From Flavobacterium sp. (GTDB lineage Bacteria > Bacteroidota > Bacteroidia > Flavobacteriales > Flavobacteriaceae), in assembly GCF_028689845.1 (NCBI RefSeq), contig NZ_JAQVCH010000003.1:104887-142221 (forward strand): a stretch of DNA of 37,335 nt, written 5' to 3'. Below, one piece after another: positions 1 to 9,050 of the stretch (position 1 is its first letter; every line of letters begins with the position of its first letter). A program made the translations under genes and the position numbers. The notes below the pieces were generated by a model. The model did not search any database, had not been told where the DNA came from, and worked only from the letters and a program-made list of their open reading frames with translations.

Positions 1-5
1 AAGTA

Positions 6-30
6 AAACCTCGGTAATCAGCCGAGGTTT
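6..30 (-). terminator. Hairpin terminator downstream of rpoD
   Basis: Nine perfectly paired bases (6-14 with 22-30) enclose a seven-base loop. Read on the minus strand the stem is followed by TTTT, which suits the end of the rpoD transcript about 100 bases downstream of its stop. On the plus strand the following T run is short, so a role for a gene to the left of the window is possible but weaker. Nothing else is visible in 31-132. Confidence 0.6.
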
Positions 31-132
31 CAATCATCAATCAAAAAACGAACAGTTATGAAACTGTTGTTTACTGTAAAAAGTTTCAGGTTTAAAGTTG
101 CGTAAACAACCTCAAACTTGAAACAAAATAGA

Positions 133-996
133 TTATCCCAAATACGTTTTTAAAATCTTACTTCTAGAAGTATGTTTTAATCTTCGGATGGCTTTTTCTT
201 TAATTTGACGAACACGTTCTCGAGTTAAATCAAATGTTTCACCAATTTCTTCTAAAGTCATTGGATGTTGATCGCCTAGTCCGAAGTATAAACGAACTAC
301 ATCGGCTTCTCTTGGTGTTAATGTTTCTAGTGAACGCTCAATTTCGGTGCGTAAAGATTCATGAATTAATTCTCTGTCTGGGTTTGGCGATTCGCCAGAA
401 CGTAAAACGTCGTATAAATTAGAATCTTCACCTTCCACAAGCGGAGCATCCATTGATAAATGACGACCAGAGTTTTTCATCGATTCTTTCACGTCATTCA
501 CGGTCATGTCTAATTCTTTGGCAATTTCTTCAGCACTTGGCGGACGCTCGTTTGATTGCTCTAACAAGGCATACATTTTGTTGATTTTGTTAATCGAGCC
601 AATTTTATTCAACGGTAACCGAACAATACGCGATTGTTCTGCCAAAGCTTGTAAAATCGATTGACGAATCCACCAAACGGCGTAAGAAATAAATTTAAAA
701 CCTCGAGTTTCATCAAAACGTTGTGCGGCTTTAATCAAACCTAAATTTCCTTCGTTAATTAAATCGGGTAAGGTTAATCCTTGATTTTGATATTGCTTTG
801 CAACAGAAACCACGAAACGTAAATTCGCTTTCGTTAATTTTTCAAGAGCTAGTTGGTCACCAGCTTTGATACGTTGAGCTAATTCAACCTCTTCATCGGC
901 TGTAATTAAATCAACTTTTCCAATTTCTTGTAAATACTTGTCAAGGGAGGCAGTTTCACGATTCGTAACCTGCTTGGTAATCTTAAGTTGTCTCAT
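133..996 (-). CDS. rpoD: Primary RNA polymerase sigma factor (RpoD/SigA)
   Basis: Housekeeping sigma factor that directs RNA polymerase to promoters. The 287-residue protein starts directly with region 1.2 (about residues 17-50), followed by region 2 (55-125) with the conserved core-binding and -10 recognition segment including [13 protein letters not shown], region 3 (about 130-205), and region 4 (215-287) ending in the -35-type helix-turn-helix [19 protein letters not shown] (residues 247-265). Region 1.1 and the long non-conserved insert of E. coli RpoD are absent, as is normal for the approximately 287-residue Bacteroidota RpoD. This protein reads the unusual TTG/TANNTTTG promoters of the phylum, several of which occur in this window. 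The gene stands alone on the minus strand, with a hairpin at 6-30 as its probable end. Confidence 0.97.
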   Translation of the reverse strand: MRQLKITKQVTNRETASLDKYLQEIGKVDLITADEEVELAQRIKAGDQLALEKLTKANLRFVVSVAKQYQNQGLTLPDLINEGNLGLIKAAQRFDETRGFKFISYAVWWIRQSILQALAEQSRIVRLPLNKIGSINKINKMYALLEQSNERPPSAEEIAKELDMTVNDVKESMKNSGRHLSMDAPLVEGEDSNLYDVLRSGESPNPDRELIHESLRTEIERSLETLTPREADVVRLYFGLGDQHPMTLEEIGETFDLTRERVRQIKEKAIRRLKHTSRSKILKTYLG

Positions 997-1070
997 TTAT
1001 TTCTTTCTAAATAATGGGTTCAGGTAGTTATACGTGAAACCGAATTAGAAAGTTACAATAAAAGCAATAA

Positions 1071-3488
1071 TTATTTTAAACGTCCTTGTACTTCTTCGTT
1101 ACCGGACTCCCGTTGGTTACTCGCCAATTTTTTATTTCCAAATTGATAAGTTACACCAACACGAAGCATTTGTTCATCCATATATAAAGATCGTCGCTGT
1201 GGCGTGTTATTAACTACTGTCGTAAAATAAGCCATGTAATCTTTAAAAATATCAGTCCCTAATACGACAAAACTCCAACCTTTGTCTTTAAGTGAATAAC
1301 GTAAACCAGCATCAAATTTTGAATAATGAGTTGCTTCAAAGTATAACTCTTTTCGGGGACTATGGTATTCAAAATTAGCTTCAAAAAGGAATGATTTTGC
1401 TTTGTTTAACCTAAACGTATTATAGGTGTAAAAGGCAAATTGAAATCCATTTTGTACTTCTGTAGGTAATTCTTTAGTAAAAGTAGTGTCGTTATAATTG
1501 CCGTTTAAGGTGTTGGCACTTTCCCACCATTCAAATTTATTGTATTGATAGGACAAGGTTAAGCCGTATTGCTGACGGTCATAATAGTTGCCTCTTTGGT
1601 ATTCGATAGTTTGCGGATTGGCCGTTAAATCAATAAAAGGAATCTGTAGATTTCCATTTGTAATGGTAGAATAATACAATTTAAAAGATAAATTTTGTTT
1701 GAAAGTATAATTTAGTTCAAAATTATCTGTAAAAGAGGGCTGTAAATACGGGTTACCTTCTACGGTAATAAAAGAACTCAAATACCACCTAAAAGGGTTT
1801 AAATCCCAAAAAATCGGACGGTCAATTCGTTTGCTATAATTAATAGAAAAACTATTGTCCTCGTTGTGGCTGTATAATAAATAAGCAGAAGGAAATAATT
1901 TGTCATAGTCAAACTTATTCTCTTGATTTTGTGTTACATCTGGAGAAGTTGTGATGCCAATTACTTGGGTGTTTTCATAACGAAGTCCAATTTGGGTTTG
2001 CCATTTTGAGCTAAGTGTTTTTGAGAAATTTGCATAAGCTGCTTGCGTGTTTTCGGTATAATCAAAATCACTCGTTTGTCTGATGTCAAGTATTGCTACT
2101 CCGCTTGAATTATCATAATAATAAATGTCACTACTATTTTTAACCCAGCTTAATTTTCCGCCAAAGCCATAATTAGCCCATTTGGTAGGGATTTCAAAAT
2201 CAATTTTTCCGCTATAATTTTGAATGTTTTGTAAACCAGCATTCAAGCCAATTATGGCTGGAGATAATGGATTGTTTGCTACATCAAAATTTTGTGTAGT
2301 AAAGTTTCTGATTTTATCATCCTCAAAAGTGAAATAATCTAAATCAACCGTGAATTGCCTTCCTAAACTATCAAGTTTTTGAGAATAATAACCATTAAAA
2401 GTATGATGTGAATTTTTAGAATCATTATACCCTGTTGTTTCATAAATAGACACCAAATTACCAGAAGTTTTATCATAAACTTTAGACGTATTGCTGTCTT
2501 TAATGTCGGGTTTATCTGTTAAAGCTATATATTTTCCGCCAATTGTAGCATTCTTCGTTACTTTAAAATCCACACCAAAAATTCCTCGATACAAATCAAC
2601 ATAATCCTTCCTTTTTGTATTTCCGTTCCAGGTTTGTTCTTCATAATAGGTATCAGTGTTTTCTACTATTTTGTCGCTGCCTTCTCGTTTTGCTAAATCA
2701 ATAAATAGGCTCCATTTGTTTTTGTTATACAGAAAATCTATAGCAGAAACTAAGGAAGGATAGGTTGTTTGAATATAGTTACTGCGAATGCTACTAGACC
2801 AAGAATCTTCTTGAGCTTTTTTTAATTTGATGTTGATTAGGCCACTATTTCCTTGAGCATCATATTTTGCTGGAGGCGTAGTAATTACTTCGATGCTTTT
2901 AATATTGTCTGAACTAATGCTTCCTAAATAACTATTGAGTTCGTCACCGGTCATATTAATGACGCGATCATTAATCATAACGCTAACGGAACTTTTACCT
3001 ACAATTCCAATTGCGTTAGAAGAAACAGCAACCCCTGGCGTGCTTTTTAGCAATTCTAACGCATCACTACCAGAAGCACGAACACTATTCTCGACATTAA
3101 AAACCGTGCGGTCTACTTTGTTTTCAATGATTTTTTTGCGAGAGGAAAGCTCTACTTCTTCCAATTGGTTTGCATTGTCAAAAGAAGAAATTGTGCCGAG
3201 GTCTAAATTATGTTTTAATTCAAAATCGGTTTGATAAATGATTGCTCCCACAAAATAAAAGCGAAGAGAAAAAGTACCCGCAGGATAACTTAACGTGAAG
3301 TTGCCGTTTTCATCAGTTAAGGTAGAAGCAACAATTTTTTTATTCTTTAAGAGAATTACTTCTGACATTTCAATTCCATTCTTTTTTTCATCAACTAATC
3401 TGCCCGAAACAGTCAAATCCTGTCCGAATGCAGTTGTTAAAAAAAAGTAACAAACAATGATTAAAAGAGTTGAAATTGAAAACCTCAT
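1071..3488 (-). CDS. Outer-membrane beta-barrel receptor, TonB-dependent type (OMP_b-brl_3-like)
   Basis: Predicted outer-membrane protein of 805 residues. Residues 1-22 form a signal peptide ending AFG/Q. Residues about 24-100 look like a carboxypeptidase-regulatory-like beta-sandwich (VSGRLVDEKKNGIEMSEVIL, then DENGNFTLSYPAG). Residues about 125-225 form a plug-like segment with the family hallmarks GSDALELLKSTPGV, a KSSVSVMINDR stretch and IKSIEVITTPPAKYDAQGNS. The remainder is a barrel rich in alternating aromatic strands, including SFSINYSKRIDRPIFWDLNPF, and ends near VGVTYQFGNKK. These features match the 'outer membrane beta-barrel family protein' group common in Flavobacteria, not a classical siderophore receptor. 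The substrate cannot be read from sequence. A good promoter lies 25-53 bases upstream of the start, and no partner SusD gene is present. Confidence 0.85.
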   Translation of the reverse strand: MRFSISTLLIIVCYFFLTTAFGQDLTVSGRLVDEKKNGIEMSEVILLKNKKIVASTLTDENGNFTLSYPAGTFSLRFYFVGAIIYQTDFELKHNLDLGTISSFDNANQLEEVELSSRKKIIENKVDRTVFNVENSVRASGSDALELLKSTPGVAVSSNAIGIVGKSSVSVMINDRVINMTGDELNSYLGSISSDNIKSIEVITTPPAKYDAQGNSGLINIKLKKAQEDSWSSSIRSNYIQTTYPSLVSAIDFLYNKNKWSLFIDLAKREGSDKIVENTDTYYEEQTWNGNTKRKDYVDLYRGIFGVDFKVTKNATIGGKYIALTDKPDIKDSNTSKVYDKTSGNLVSIYETTGYNDSKNSHHTFNGYYSQKLDSLGRQFTVDLDYFTFEDDKIRNFTTQNFDVANNPLSPAIIGLNAGLQNIQNYSGKIDFEIPTKWANYGFGGKLSWVKNSSDIYYYDNSSGVAILDIRQTSDFDYTENTQAAYANFSKTLSSKWQTQIGLRYENTQVIGITTSPDVTQNQENKFDYDKLFPSAYLLYSHNEDNSFSINYSKRIDRPIFWDLNPFRWYLSSFITVEGNPYLQPSFTDNFELNYTFKQNLSFKLYYSTITNGNLQIPFIDLTANPQTIEYQRGNYYDRQQYGLTLSYQYNKFEWWESANTLNGNYNDTTFTKELPTEVQNGFQFAFYTYNTFRLNKAKSFLFEANFEYHSPRKELYFEATHYSKFDAGLRYSLKDKGWSFVVLGTDIFKDYMAYFTTVVNNTPQRRSLYMDEQMLRVGVTYQFGNKKLASNQRESGNEEVQGRLK

Positions 3489-3512
3489 ATGTATTTTTAA
3501 ATTCGACTACTG

Positions 3513-3541
3513 CAAATATAAAATAAATGTTAACATTCCAA
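3513..3541 (-). promoter_or_regulatory. Bacteroidota-type promoter for the 1071-3488 receptor gene
   Basis: On the minus strand a TTG (3539-3541) is followed after 18 bases by TATATTTG (3513-3520), matching the -33/-7 consensus TTG-N17-23-TANNTTTG. The -7 box ends 24 bases before the ATG at 3488, leaving room for a short leader. Confidence 0.6.
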
Positions 3542-3580
3542 TGAATTGTAATACATGAATTACAAAAAAAATCATAAAAA

Positions 3581-3607
3581 AACCCGATTCAATAGTTGAA
3601 TCGGGTT
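3581..3607 (-). terminator. Rho-independent terminator after pnp
   Basis: A perfect 12-base-pair stem (3581-3592 with 3596-3607) with a three-base TAG loop is followed, on the minus strand, by TTTTT. It lies 22 bases past the pnp stop codon and separates pnp from the downstream receptor gene. Confidence 0.85.
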
Positions 3608-3629
3608 GTATAGTTGAGGAGAGTTAAAA

Positions 3630-5786
3630 TTAGTCCTTTTTAGGCGTAATTTTGTTTTCTTCTCTTGGAGGTCTTGCGATAAGTGCTTTTCTAGATACTT
3701 TTTCTTTTCTGGTTTTAGGGTCAATACCTAAGTATTTCACTTGGAATACATCACCCATGTTTACCACATCAGTAACGTTTTCAGTTCTTTCCCAAGCTAA
3801 TTCAGATACGTGTAATAAAACTTCGTTTCCTGGAGCTTCTGTATATTCTACAACGGCACCAAAATCTAACATTTTGATTACTTTTACTTCATACGCTTCG
3901 CCCATTGTTGGTTTAAAGATGATAGAATCAATTTTAGCTAAAACAGCCGCAATTCCGTCTGGATTAGTTCCTAAAATTTCAACAATTCCTTCTTCCGTAA
4001 TTGGGTCTTCATTGATAACAATCGTACAACCGGTAGCTTTTTGTAATTCTTGAATTACTTTTCCACCCGGTCCGATTAAGGCTCCAATAAATGCATTTGG
4101 AATTCTTCTGGTAATAATTTTTGGAGAATGTTCTTTTACTTCAGCTCTTGGATGTGCTAAGGTTTCGGTTAATTTCCCTAAGATATGTAAACGACCATCA
4201 CGAGCTTGAGCTAATGCTTGCTCCATGATTTCGTATTTTAATCCGTCGATTTTGATGTCCATTTGACAGGCTGTAATTCCTTCTGAAGTTCCAGTTACTT
4301 TGAAATCCATATCTCCTAAATGATCTTCATCACCTAAAATATCAGATAAAACTGCAAAACGATCTCCGTCCGTAATTAATCCCATCGCAATTCCAGAAAC
4401 TGGGCGAATCATTTGAACTCCAGCATCCATTAATGATAATGTTCCAGCACAAACGGTTGCCATTGAAGAAGAACCATTTGATTCTAATACTTCAGAAACC
4501 ACACGAATGGTATAAGGACAATCTGCAGGAATCATGTTTTTTAAAGCTCTTTGAGCTAAGTTTCCATGACCAACTTCTCTTCTTGAAGTTCCTCTTAACG
4601 GACGAGCTTCGCCAGTTGAAAATGGCGGGAAATTATAGTGTAAATAGAATTTTTCTTCTCCTTGTTGTGAAGGTGAATCAATTTGGTTTGCTTCTCTAGA
4701 AGTTCCTAAAGTTGCTGTTGCCAAGGCTTGCGTTTCTCCACGTGTAAATAAGGCAGAACCGTGAACAGAGGGTAAATAATCTACTTCACACCAAATAGGT
4801 CTGATTTCTGTAGTTTTTCTTCCGTCTAAACGAGTTCCTAAATCTAAAGTGACATTACGAACCGCTTCTTTATTAACTTTATAGAAATATTTAGAAACTA
4901 AATCGCCATTTTCTGCCAATTCTTCTTCTGTAAATAATGCTTTAACTTCTTCTTTAACTTCGTCAAATGCTGCTGAACGTTCGTGTTTAGCCGAACCTTT
5001 AGAGGCTATTGCGTAAATTTTATCATAAGCTGCCGCTTTCACTTTTGCGTGAATAGCTTCATCTGTTTTTTCAGTTTCATAAGTACGAACTTCTTTTTTA
5101 CCAAAAGCAGCTTGTAATCTTTCTTGAGCAGCAATTTGATTTTTAATATGTTCGTGAGCAAATTTAATTGCTTCTAACATTTCTGCTTCTGAAATTTCTT
5201 TCATTTCACCTTCTACCATAGCGATAGAATCTGTTGAAGCACCAATCATCATGTCAATATCAGATAATTCTAATTGAGCTTGCGATGGATTGATGATGAA
5301 TTTTCCATCAATTCTTCCCACTCTAGCTTCAGAAATTAACGTTTCAAAAGGAATGTCAGATAATGCAAGTGCTGCCGAAGCGGCTAAACCTGCTAATGCA
5401 TCTGGCATAACATCGTCATCATGACTCATTAATTGAATCATCACTTGAACTTCTGCGTGATAATCTGATGGGAAAAGTGGACGTAAAACACGGTCAACTA
5501 AACGCATGGTTAATACTTCGCTATCACTTGGACGGGCTTCTCTTTTAAAGAAACCACCAGGGAAACGACCTGCTGCAGCAAATTTTTCACGATAATCTAC
5601 CGTTAACGGCAAAAAATCGATACCTGGACTTGCTTTTCTTGACGAAACAACTGTGCCTAAGATAACAGTTTTTCCTATTCTTACTACTACAGATCCGTCT
5701 GCTTGTTTGGCTAAACGACCTGTCTCGATTGTGATGTTTCTGCCATCACCTAAATCGATGCTTTCTACAAATAATTGTGGAATCAT
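3630..5786 (-). CDS. pnp: Polyribonucleotide nucleotidyltransferase (PNPase)
   Basis: 3'-to-5' phosphorolytic exoribonuclease, releasing nucleoside diphosphates from RNA and able to act in reverse as a polymerase. The 718-residue protein shows two RNase PH-like halves: the first has [20 protein letters not shown] near residue 60, and the second has [10 protein letters not shown] and the catalytic-core segment [13 protein letters not shown]. The KH domain follows with the GxxG loop in [16 protein letters not shown]. The S1 RNA-binding domain near the C-terminus (about 630-700) includes [17 protein letters not shown]. Length and order match the family. It lies downstream of rpsO, as in many bacteria, but a strong terminator at 5980-6009 separates the two, so it probably has its own promoter in the 190-base gap upstream; I found no exact TANNTTTG box there. 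Confidence 0.97.
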   Translation of the reverse strand: MIPQLFVESIDLGDGRNITIETGRLAKQADGSVVVRIGKTVILGTVVSSRKASPGIDFLPLTVDYREKFAAAGRFPGGFFKREARPSDSEVLTMRLVDRVLRPLFPSDYHAEVQVMIQLMSHDDDVMPDALAGLAASAALALSDIPFETLISEARVGRIDGKFIINPSQAQLELSDIDMMIGASTDSIAMVEGEMKEISEAEMLEAIKFAHEHIKNQIAAQERLQAAFGKKEVRTYETEKTDEAIHAKVKAAAYDKIYAIASKGSAKHERSAAFDEVKEEVKALFTEEELAENGDLVSKYFYKVNKEAVRNVTLDLGTRLDGRKTTEIRPIWCEVDYLPSVHGSALFTRGETQALATATLGTSREANQIDSPSQQGEEKFYLHYNFPPFSTGEARPLRGTSRREVGHGNLAQRALKNMIPADCPYTIRVVSEVLESNGSSSMATVCAGTLSLMDAGVQMIRPVSGIAMGLITDGDRFAVLSDILGDEDHLGDMDFKVTGTSEGITACQMDIKIDGLKYEIMEQALAQARDGRLHILGKLTETLAHPRAEVKEHSPKIITRRIPNAFIGALIGPGGKVIQELQKATGCTIVINEDPITEEGIVEILGTNPDGIAAVLAKIDSIIFKPTMGEAYEVKVIKMLDFGAVVEYTEAPGNEVLLHVSELAWERTENVTDVVNMGDVFQVKYLGIDPKTRKEKVSRKALIARPPREENKITPKKD

Positions 5787-5816
5787 AAATTTTCCTTTTT
5801 AATTTTACATTGGTTT

Positions 5817-5832
5817 GCCTGCCTGTCGACAG
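5817..5832. repeat. Possible truncated repetitive palindrome upstream of pnp
   Basis: GCCTGCCTGTCGACAG contains the perfect ten-base palindrome CTGTCGACAG (5823-5832) preceded by a doubled GCCT. It resembles half of the GCCTGCC...GGCAGGC-type dispersed elements I recall from Flavobacteria, but the right arm is missing. It is followed by a GTTGT-rich stretch (5836-5860) of low complexity. Confidence 0.3.
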
Positions 5833-5979
5833 AATAGTTGTGTTGTTGTAGTTGTTGTGTTCCAATGAAAAACCAAACTTTTTTAAATTCTTTTAAAAAT
5901 TAAAATATTGAAAAATCGAACTAGGATAGTTGTGAATTCTTCACTTTTTTTAATCTTTAAATTCTTCAATCTTTAAATT

Positions 5980-6009
5980 AAAAAGGAGGCACTTACGCAC
6001 CTCCTTTTT
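5980..6009 (-). terminator. Rho-independent terminator after rpsO
   Basis: A ten-base-pair stem (AAAAAGGAGG at 5980-5989 pairing with CCTCCTTTTT at 6000-6009) encloses a ten-base loop. The minus strand continues with further T residues. It starts 11 bases after the rpsO stop. Confidence 0.85.
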
Positions 6010-6019
6010 ATATTGATTA

Positions 6020-6289
6020 TTATTTTCTAATACCCAATTCTTTGATAATCTCACGATATCTGTTGATTTCTTTTTTCTTTAAGTAATCTAAAAGACTTCT
6101 TCTTTTACCTACTAAAAGCACTAACGAACGCTCTGTATTATAATCATGACGATTTTTTTTCAAGTGCTCTGTTAAGTGAGAAATTCTGAAGGTAAATAAA
6201 GCGATTTGCCCTTCTGCAGAACCTGTGTTTTCAGCTTTTCCTCCGTGTTTAGCGAAGATTTCCGCTTTTGTTTCTTTAGTTAAATACAT
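6020..6289 (-). CDS. rpsO: 30S ribosomal protein S15
   Basis: Small-subunit protein that binds 16S rRNA helices early in assembly and forms an intersubunit bridge. The ATG at 6287-6289 gives an 89-residue protein beginning MYLTKETKAEIF, the standard family start and length. The reading frame is open a further 20 codons upstream (to 6349), but that extension is unlike S15 and covers the probable promoter. Conserved S15 features are NTGSAEGQIALFTFRISHLT, HLKKNRHDYNTERSL and LVGKRRSLLDYLKKK. The gene is monocistronic by appearance: a -7 box lies 57 bases upstream and a terminator directly follows. Confidence 0.97.
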   Translation of the reverse strand: MYLTKETKAEIFAKHGGKAENTGSAEGQIALFTFRISHLTEHLKKNRHDYNTERSLVLLVGKRRSLLDYLKKKEINRYREIIKELGIRK

Positions 6290-6346
6290 TCCAATATTAT
6301 TTTTAATGATTTTTATGTATGAAAAGGGGTTTTCCCAATTCGGTTG

Positions 6347-6354
6347 CAAAGGTA
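6347..6354 (-). promoter_or_regulatory. Candidate -7 promoter box of rpsO
   Basis: The minus strand reads TACCTTTG, an exact TANNTTTG. No clear TTG lies 17-23 bases further upstream; that position is occupied by the heptamer repeat at 6361-6395. It implies a leader of roughly 50 bases before the rpsO ATG, about the length needed for S15 autoregulation as known in other bacteria, although no specific RNA fold was established here. Confidence 0.45.
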
Positions 6355-6360
6355 TAAATA

Positions 6361-6395
6361 ATTATGAATTATGAGTTATGAATTGTGAATTATTT
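6361..6395. repeat. Five-unit tandem heptamer repeat (ATTATGA)
   Basis: Read on the plus strand, 6361-6395 divides into ATTATGA, ATTATGA, GTTATGA, ATTGTGA and ATTATTT: two identical units, two single-base variants and a decayed fifth. It lies exactly where the -33 element of rpsO would be expected. Confidence 0.75.
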
Positions 6396-6501
6396 TTGGG
6401 ATTTATACAATTGTCAATGTCAGAATGTCTATTTCAGCAACGGGGCTTAAATTACAGCGTTCTTTAAATGTTATTTTGTGTTTTTGAAAAAAAATTTCTG
6501 T

Positions 6502-6951
6502 TTAGAAATTTACTACTTCTTGTATTTTTAAGTCTAATCGAAGCAAAGCATTATTGGGGTCTGAGCCAAAAATCGAATAATCTAATTTTCCGTTTTTATC
6601 AATTAAAATCCAATGAGGTGCTCCACCAGCTTGAAATAATTTGAATGTATCCGTGTCATGACAATCTTTATAAAACGGAAATCGAATATAAAATTCTTCT
6701 TTAGCATTTTCAAAATCGGAAAGAGTGTGTTCGCCACCTTGAAAATTAGAGTGAATCCCAATAATCGCTATATTGGTATCTTCTACAATTAATTTATTAG
6801 CATAAGGAATTGCTCTCCCTTTGCAACCTGGACAACCTAAAGAAAAAAACAATAGGAGCAAAGGCTTGCCTTGAAAAGAAGCTAGAGTTGGAACTGTATC
6901 TCCAAAAATGGATTCTAATTTCCAATCTGGAACAATTTGGCCGATTTCCAT
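6502..6951 (-). CDS. Thioredoxin-fold redoxin with CPGC motif (TlpA/AhpC-like)
   Basis: Predicted cytoplasmic thiol-disulfide protein of 149 residues. It has the thioredoxin-fold order: FFSLGCPGCKGRAIPYANKL places the redox pair at Cys40 and Cys43, and GGAPHWILIDKNG carries the cis-proline (Pro112). There is no signal peptide, which argues against a periplasmic TlpA/ResA role. The ATG at 6949-6951 is preferred because its A is also the last base of the msrB stop codon (TAATG), a tight translational coupling; an in-frame start 36 bases upstream would add MHECCFFKKNQL inside msrB. Co-translation with MsrB suggests that it reduces MsrB or deals with peroxide in the same response, which is inference. 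It could also be called a peroxiredoxin-like protein, but it lacks the typical PxxxTxxC peroxidatic motif. Confidence 0.8.
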   Translation of the reverse strand: MEIGQIVPDWKLESIFGDTVPTLASFQGKPLLLLFFSLGCPGCKGRAIPYANKLIVEDTNIAIIGIHSNFQGGEHTLSDFENAKEEFYIRFPFYKDCHDTDTFKLFQAGGAPHWILIDKNGKLDYSIFGSDPNNALLRLDLKIQEVVNF

Positions 6952-7394
6952 TAGTTGATTTTTTTTAAAGAAACAGCATTCATGCAATAACGCAAACCAC
7001 TTGGTTCTGGTCCATCATCAAAAACATGACCTAAATGTGCTTCACACGTATTGCAAATGGCTTCAATTCGTATCATTCCAAAAGAAACGTCTTTTATATA
7101 TCCAACTGCATTTTCTTTAATGGGTTGTGTGAATGAGGGCCAGCCTGTGCCACTTTCAAATTTTTCATTGGCATCAAATAATAAGGAATCACAACAAACG
7201 CAACCGTAAATTCCTGGCTCAAAAAGCGAACATAGTTCAGAACTGTGTGGCCTTTCTGTTCCTTTTAAACGGGTGACTCTATATTGTTCGTCTGTTAAGA
7301 TTTCTTTCCATTCAGCTTCTGTTTTTACTACTTTTTTATCAGGTTTTGGATTTCCGTTTTTTGCGATTTGTATAATGGTGTTCCAGTTTATCAT
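6951..7394 (-). CDS. msrB: Peptide methionine (R)-S-oxide reductase MsrB
   Basis: Repairs protein-bound methionine-R-sulfoxide with thioredoxin-type reductants. The 147-residue protein has the SelR fold. Zinc ligands are in CVCC (Cys65/Cys68) and CNTC (Cys114/Cys117), the core is FESGTGWPSF and HLGHVFDDGP, and the catalytic cysteine is in RYCMNA (Cys137; most relatives have RYCxNS). Cys55, in SSELCSLFEPG, is a possible resolving cysteine by position. There is no signal peptide, so it is cytoplasmic. It is followed without a gap by the CPGC redoxin gene and preceded 59 bases upstream by selO, forming a likely redox operon. The first ATG at 7392-7394 gives a normal length. Confidence 0.95.
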   Translation of the reverse strand: MINWNTIIQIAKNGNPKPDKKVVKTEAEWKEILTDEQYRVTRLKGTERPHSSELCSLFEPGIYGCVCCDSLLFDANEKFESGTGWPSFTQPIKENAVGYIKDVSFGMIRIEAICNTCEAHLGHVFDDGPEPSGLRYCMNAVSLKKIN

Positions 7395-7453
7395 GAGTTT
7401 AGATTATTAGTTTAAAATTATTTAGATGTTTAAAAAGTTACTTGACAATTGTT

Positions 7454-9019
7454 TTATGAACTACACGACAATGCCGAACAACCTACTTTATGTCTTGCCC
7501 AATCGGGTCTTTTGGCAAACCATTTTTGGTAATTTTCTTGTTCATCATATGGTTTTAAAAGCATTTCATATAATTCGTTTAACAAACTATAATCACCTTT
7601 ATCCGCATCATCAATAGCTAATTGTGCCATGTAATTTCGTAAAACGTATTTTGGGTTAACTAAATTCATAGCCTTTTTTCTATCTGAATCAGATTGATTT
7701 TCAGATTTTAATTGATTGATATACAATGTGAACCAATACATCCAAGCGTCATAAACTGAATCTTTGACTTCTTCTGCTTTATAAAATGAATATTTAACTT
7801 TCTCAAAAGCATTTTCGACAGAATCTTCTTTGGAAACTTGACTCAAATTCCGAAAGAAAATAGTCATATCTGTTTCTGTAAGTTGCAGATTTTCAGTTAA
7901 AAGCAGTATGCTATTTTTAGATGCTTCATTTGAAATTTCAAATCCTAACTTATTGAGCATCATTTCAATATAGTCTTCTTCAAATTTTATTGGAAAGTCA
8001 TTCAAAATTTTTTCTAATGGTTTTACTTCTTCAATTAACGGAAATAATGCATTCGCTAGTTGCAATAAATTCCATTGTGCTACTTGTGGTTGATTGCCAA
8101 AACGATAACGTTTGTGTTCATTATCAGTTGTATTTGGTGTCCAATTTGGATTGTAATCTTCCAACCAACCATAAGGCCCATAATCAATCGTGATTCCGTG
8201 AATAGACATATTATCTGTATTCATTACACCATGCACAAAACCAACACGTTGCCAATGCACAATCATTTCTCGAGTTTTATCTGCAACAGTTTCAAAGAAT
8301 TCCAAATATTTATTTTTTCCAACAGTTTTAATTTCAGGATAATACTGTTTGATGGTATAATCGGCTAATAATTGAAGATTTTTAGTGTCTTCACGTGAAG
8401 TAAATAATTCAAAATTTCCAAATCGAATAAAACTTGGAGCTGTTCTACAAACAATGGCTCCTTTTTCGTAATCGGCATTTCCGTTGTATAAAACATCCCT
8501 CAAAACTTCATCACCACTCAAAAATAAAGCTAATGAACGAGTTGTTGGAACACCCAGATTAAACATCGCTTCACTACATAAGTGTTCCCGAATGGAAGAA
8601 CGCAAAACGGCTAAACCATCACCACGACGAGAATAAGGCGTTTTTCCAGCACCTTTTAATTGAAACATGGTGTTGATATTGTTATAGGTTGCTTCAAATA
8701 AAGTGATTGCTCTTCCGTCACCTAATTGTCCAGCCCAATTTCCAAATTGATGTCCGGCATAAGCCATGGCATAAGGTTTGGTGTTTTCTAGAATTGTATT
8801 TCCTGAAAAAACATTCAAAAACTCTTCTGATTTTGTTTCTTCTTTTGAAATTCCTAGACTTTCTGCAACTTCAATGGAAACATGGATTAAACTTGGGTTT
8901 TTAGGTTTTATAGGATTTACATAGGAAAAAGCAGCTTCAAGCACTTGTCTTATCTGGTTTGATTCGATTGAATCTGCTGGTAATTCGTTCGTAAATGTAT
9001 TGTTTAGGTTTAATTTCAT
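7454..9019 (-). CDS. selO: Protein adenylyltransferase SelO (YdiU family pseudokinase)
   Basis: Transfers AMP from ATP to hydroxyl side chains of target proteins, as shown for E. coli and human SelO, which modify redox proteins during oxidative stress. The 521-residue protein has the family core: GNWAGQLGDGRA (about 93-104), the lysine motif FQLKGAGKTPYSRRGDG (Lys122), SIREHLCSEAM (Glu145), the metal/catalytic segment HGVMNTDNMSI (Asp269, Asn270) and IDYGPYGWLEDY (Asp279). The C-terminus is GCSALSCSS: Cys519 occupies the place of the selenocysteine found in some homologues, and Cys514 is a nearby second cysteine. Its position between a free-methionine sulfoxide reductase gene and msrB fits a redox role. 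A -7 box at 9051-9058 and a perfect palindrome at 9033-9044 lie upstream. Confidence 0.95.
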   Translation of the reverse strand: MKLNLNNTFTNELPADSIESNQIRQVLEAAFSYVNPIKPKNPSLIHVSIEVAESLGISKEETKSEEFLNVFSGNTILENTKPYAMAYAGHQFGNWAGQLGDGRAITLFEATYNNINTMFQLKGAGKTPYSRRGDGLAVLRSSIREHLCSEAMFNLGVPTTRSLALFLSGDEVLRDVLYNGNADYEKGAIVCRTAPSFIRFGNFELFTSREDTKNLQLLADYTIKQYYPEIKTVGKNKYLEFFETVADKTREMIVHWQRVGFVHGVMNTDNMSIHGITIDYGPYGWLEDYNPNWTPNTTDNEHKRYRFGNQPQVAQWNLLQLANALFPLIEEVKPLEKILNDFPIKFEEDYIEMMLNKLGFEISNEASKNSILLLTENLQLTETDMTIFFRNLSQVSKEDSVENAFEKVKYSFYKAEEVKDSVYDAWMYWFTLYINQLKSENQSDSDRKKAMNLVNPKYVLRNYMAQLAIDDADKGDYSLLNELYEMLLKPYDEQENYQKWFAKRPDWARHKVGCSALSCSS

Positions 9020-9032
9020 AGGTAGATTCCTT

Positions 9033-9044
9033 ATCGAATTCGAT
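9033..9044. promoter_or_regulatory. Perfect 12-bp palindrome in the selO leader
   Basis: ATCGAATTCGAT reads identically on both strands. It lies between the candidate -7 box (9051-9058) and the selO ATG at 9019, close to where transcription would start, so it could be an operator. No regulator is identified. Confidence 0.35.
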
Positions 9045-9050
9045 TTTTAT

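Noticed and set aside
3652..4053. Long plus-strand open frame of 133 codons inside pnp
   Set aside because: It is antisense to the KH/S1 part of a clearly conserved gene; its composition is that of a reversed coding strand and no domain or signal is visible. The same applies to the other frames lying opposite groL, secG, selO and the TonB receptors.
5836..5860. GTTGT-rich stretch as a possible simple repeat or switch
   Set aside because: Units are irregular in length (TGT, TGTTGTAG and so on) and no periodic array can be defined.
6290..6349. N-terminal extension of rpsO by 20 residues
   Set aside because: S15 is 89 residues and begins with MYLTKE; the extension reaches into the promoter box.
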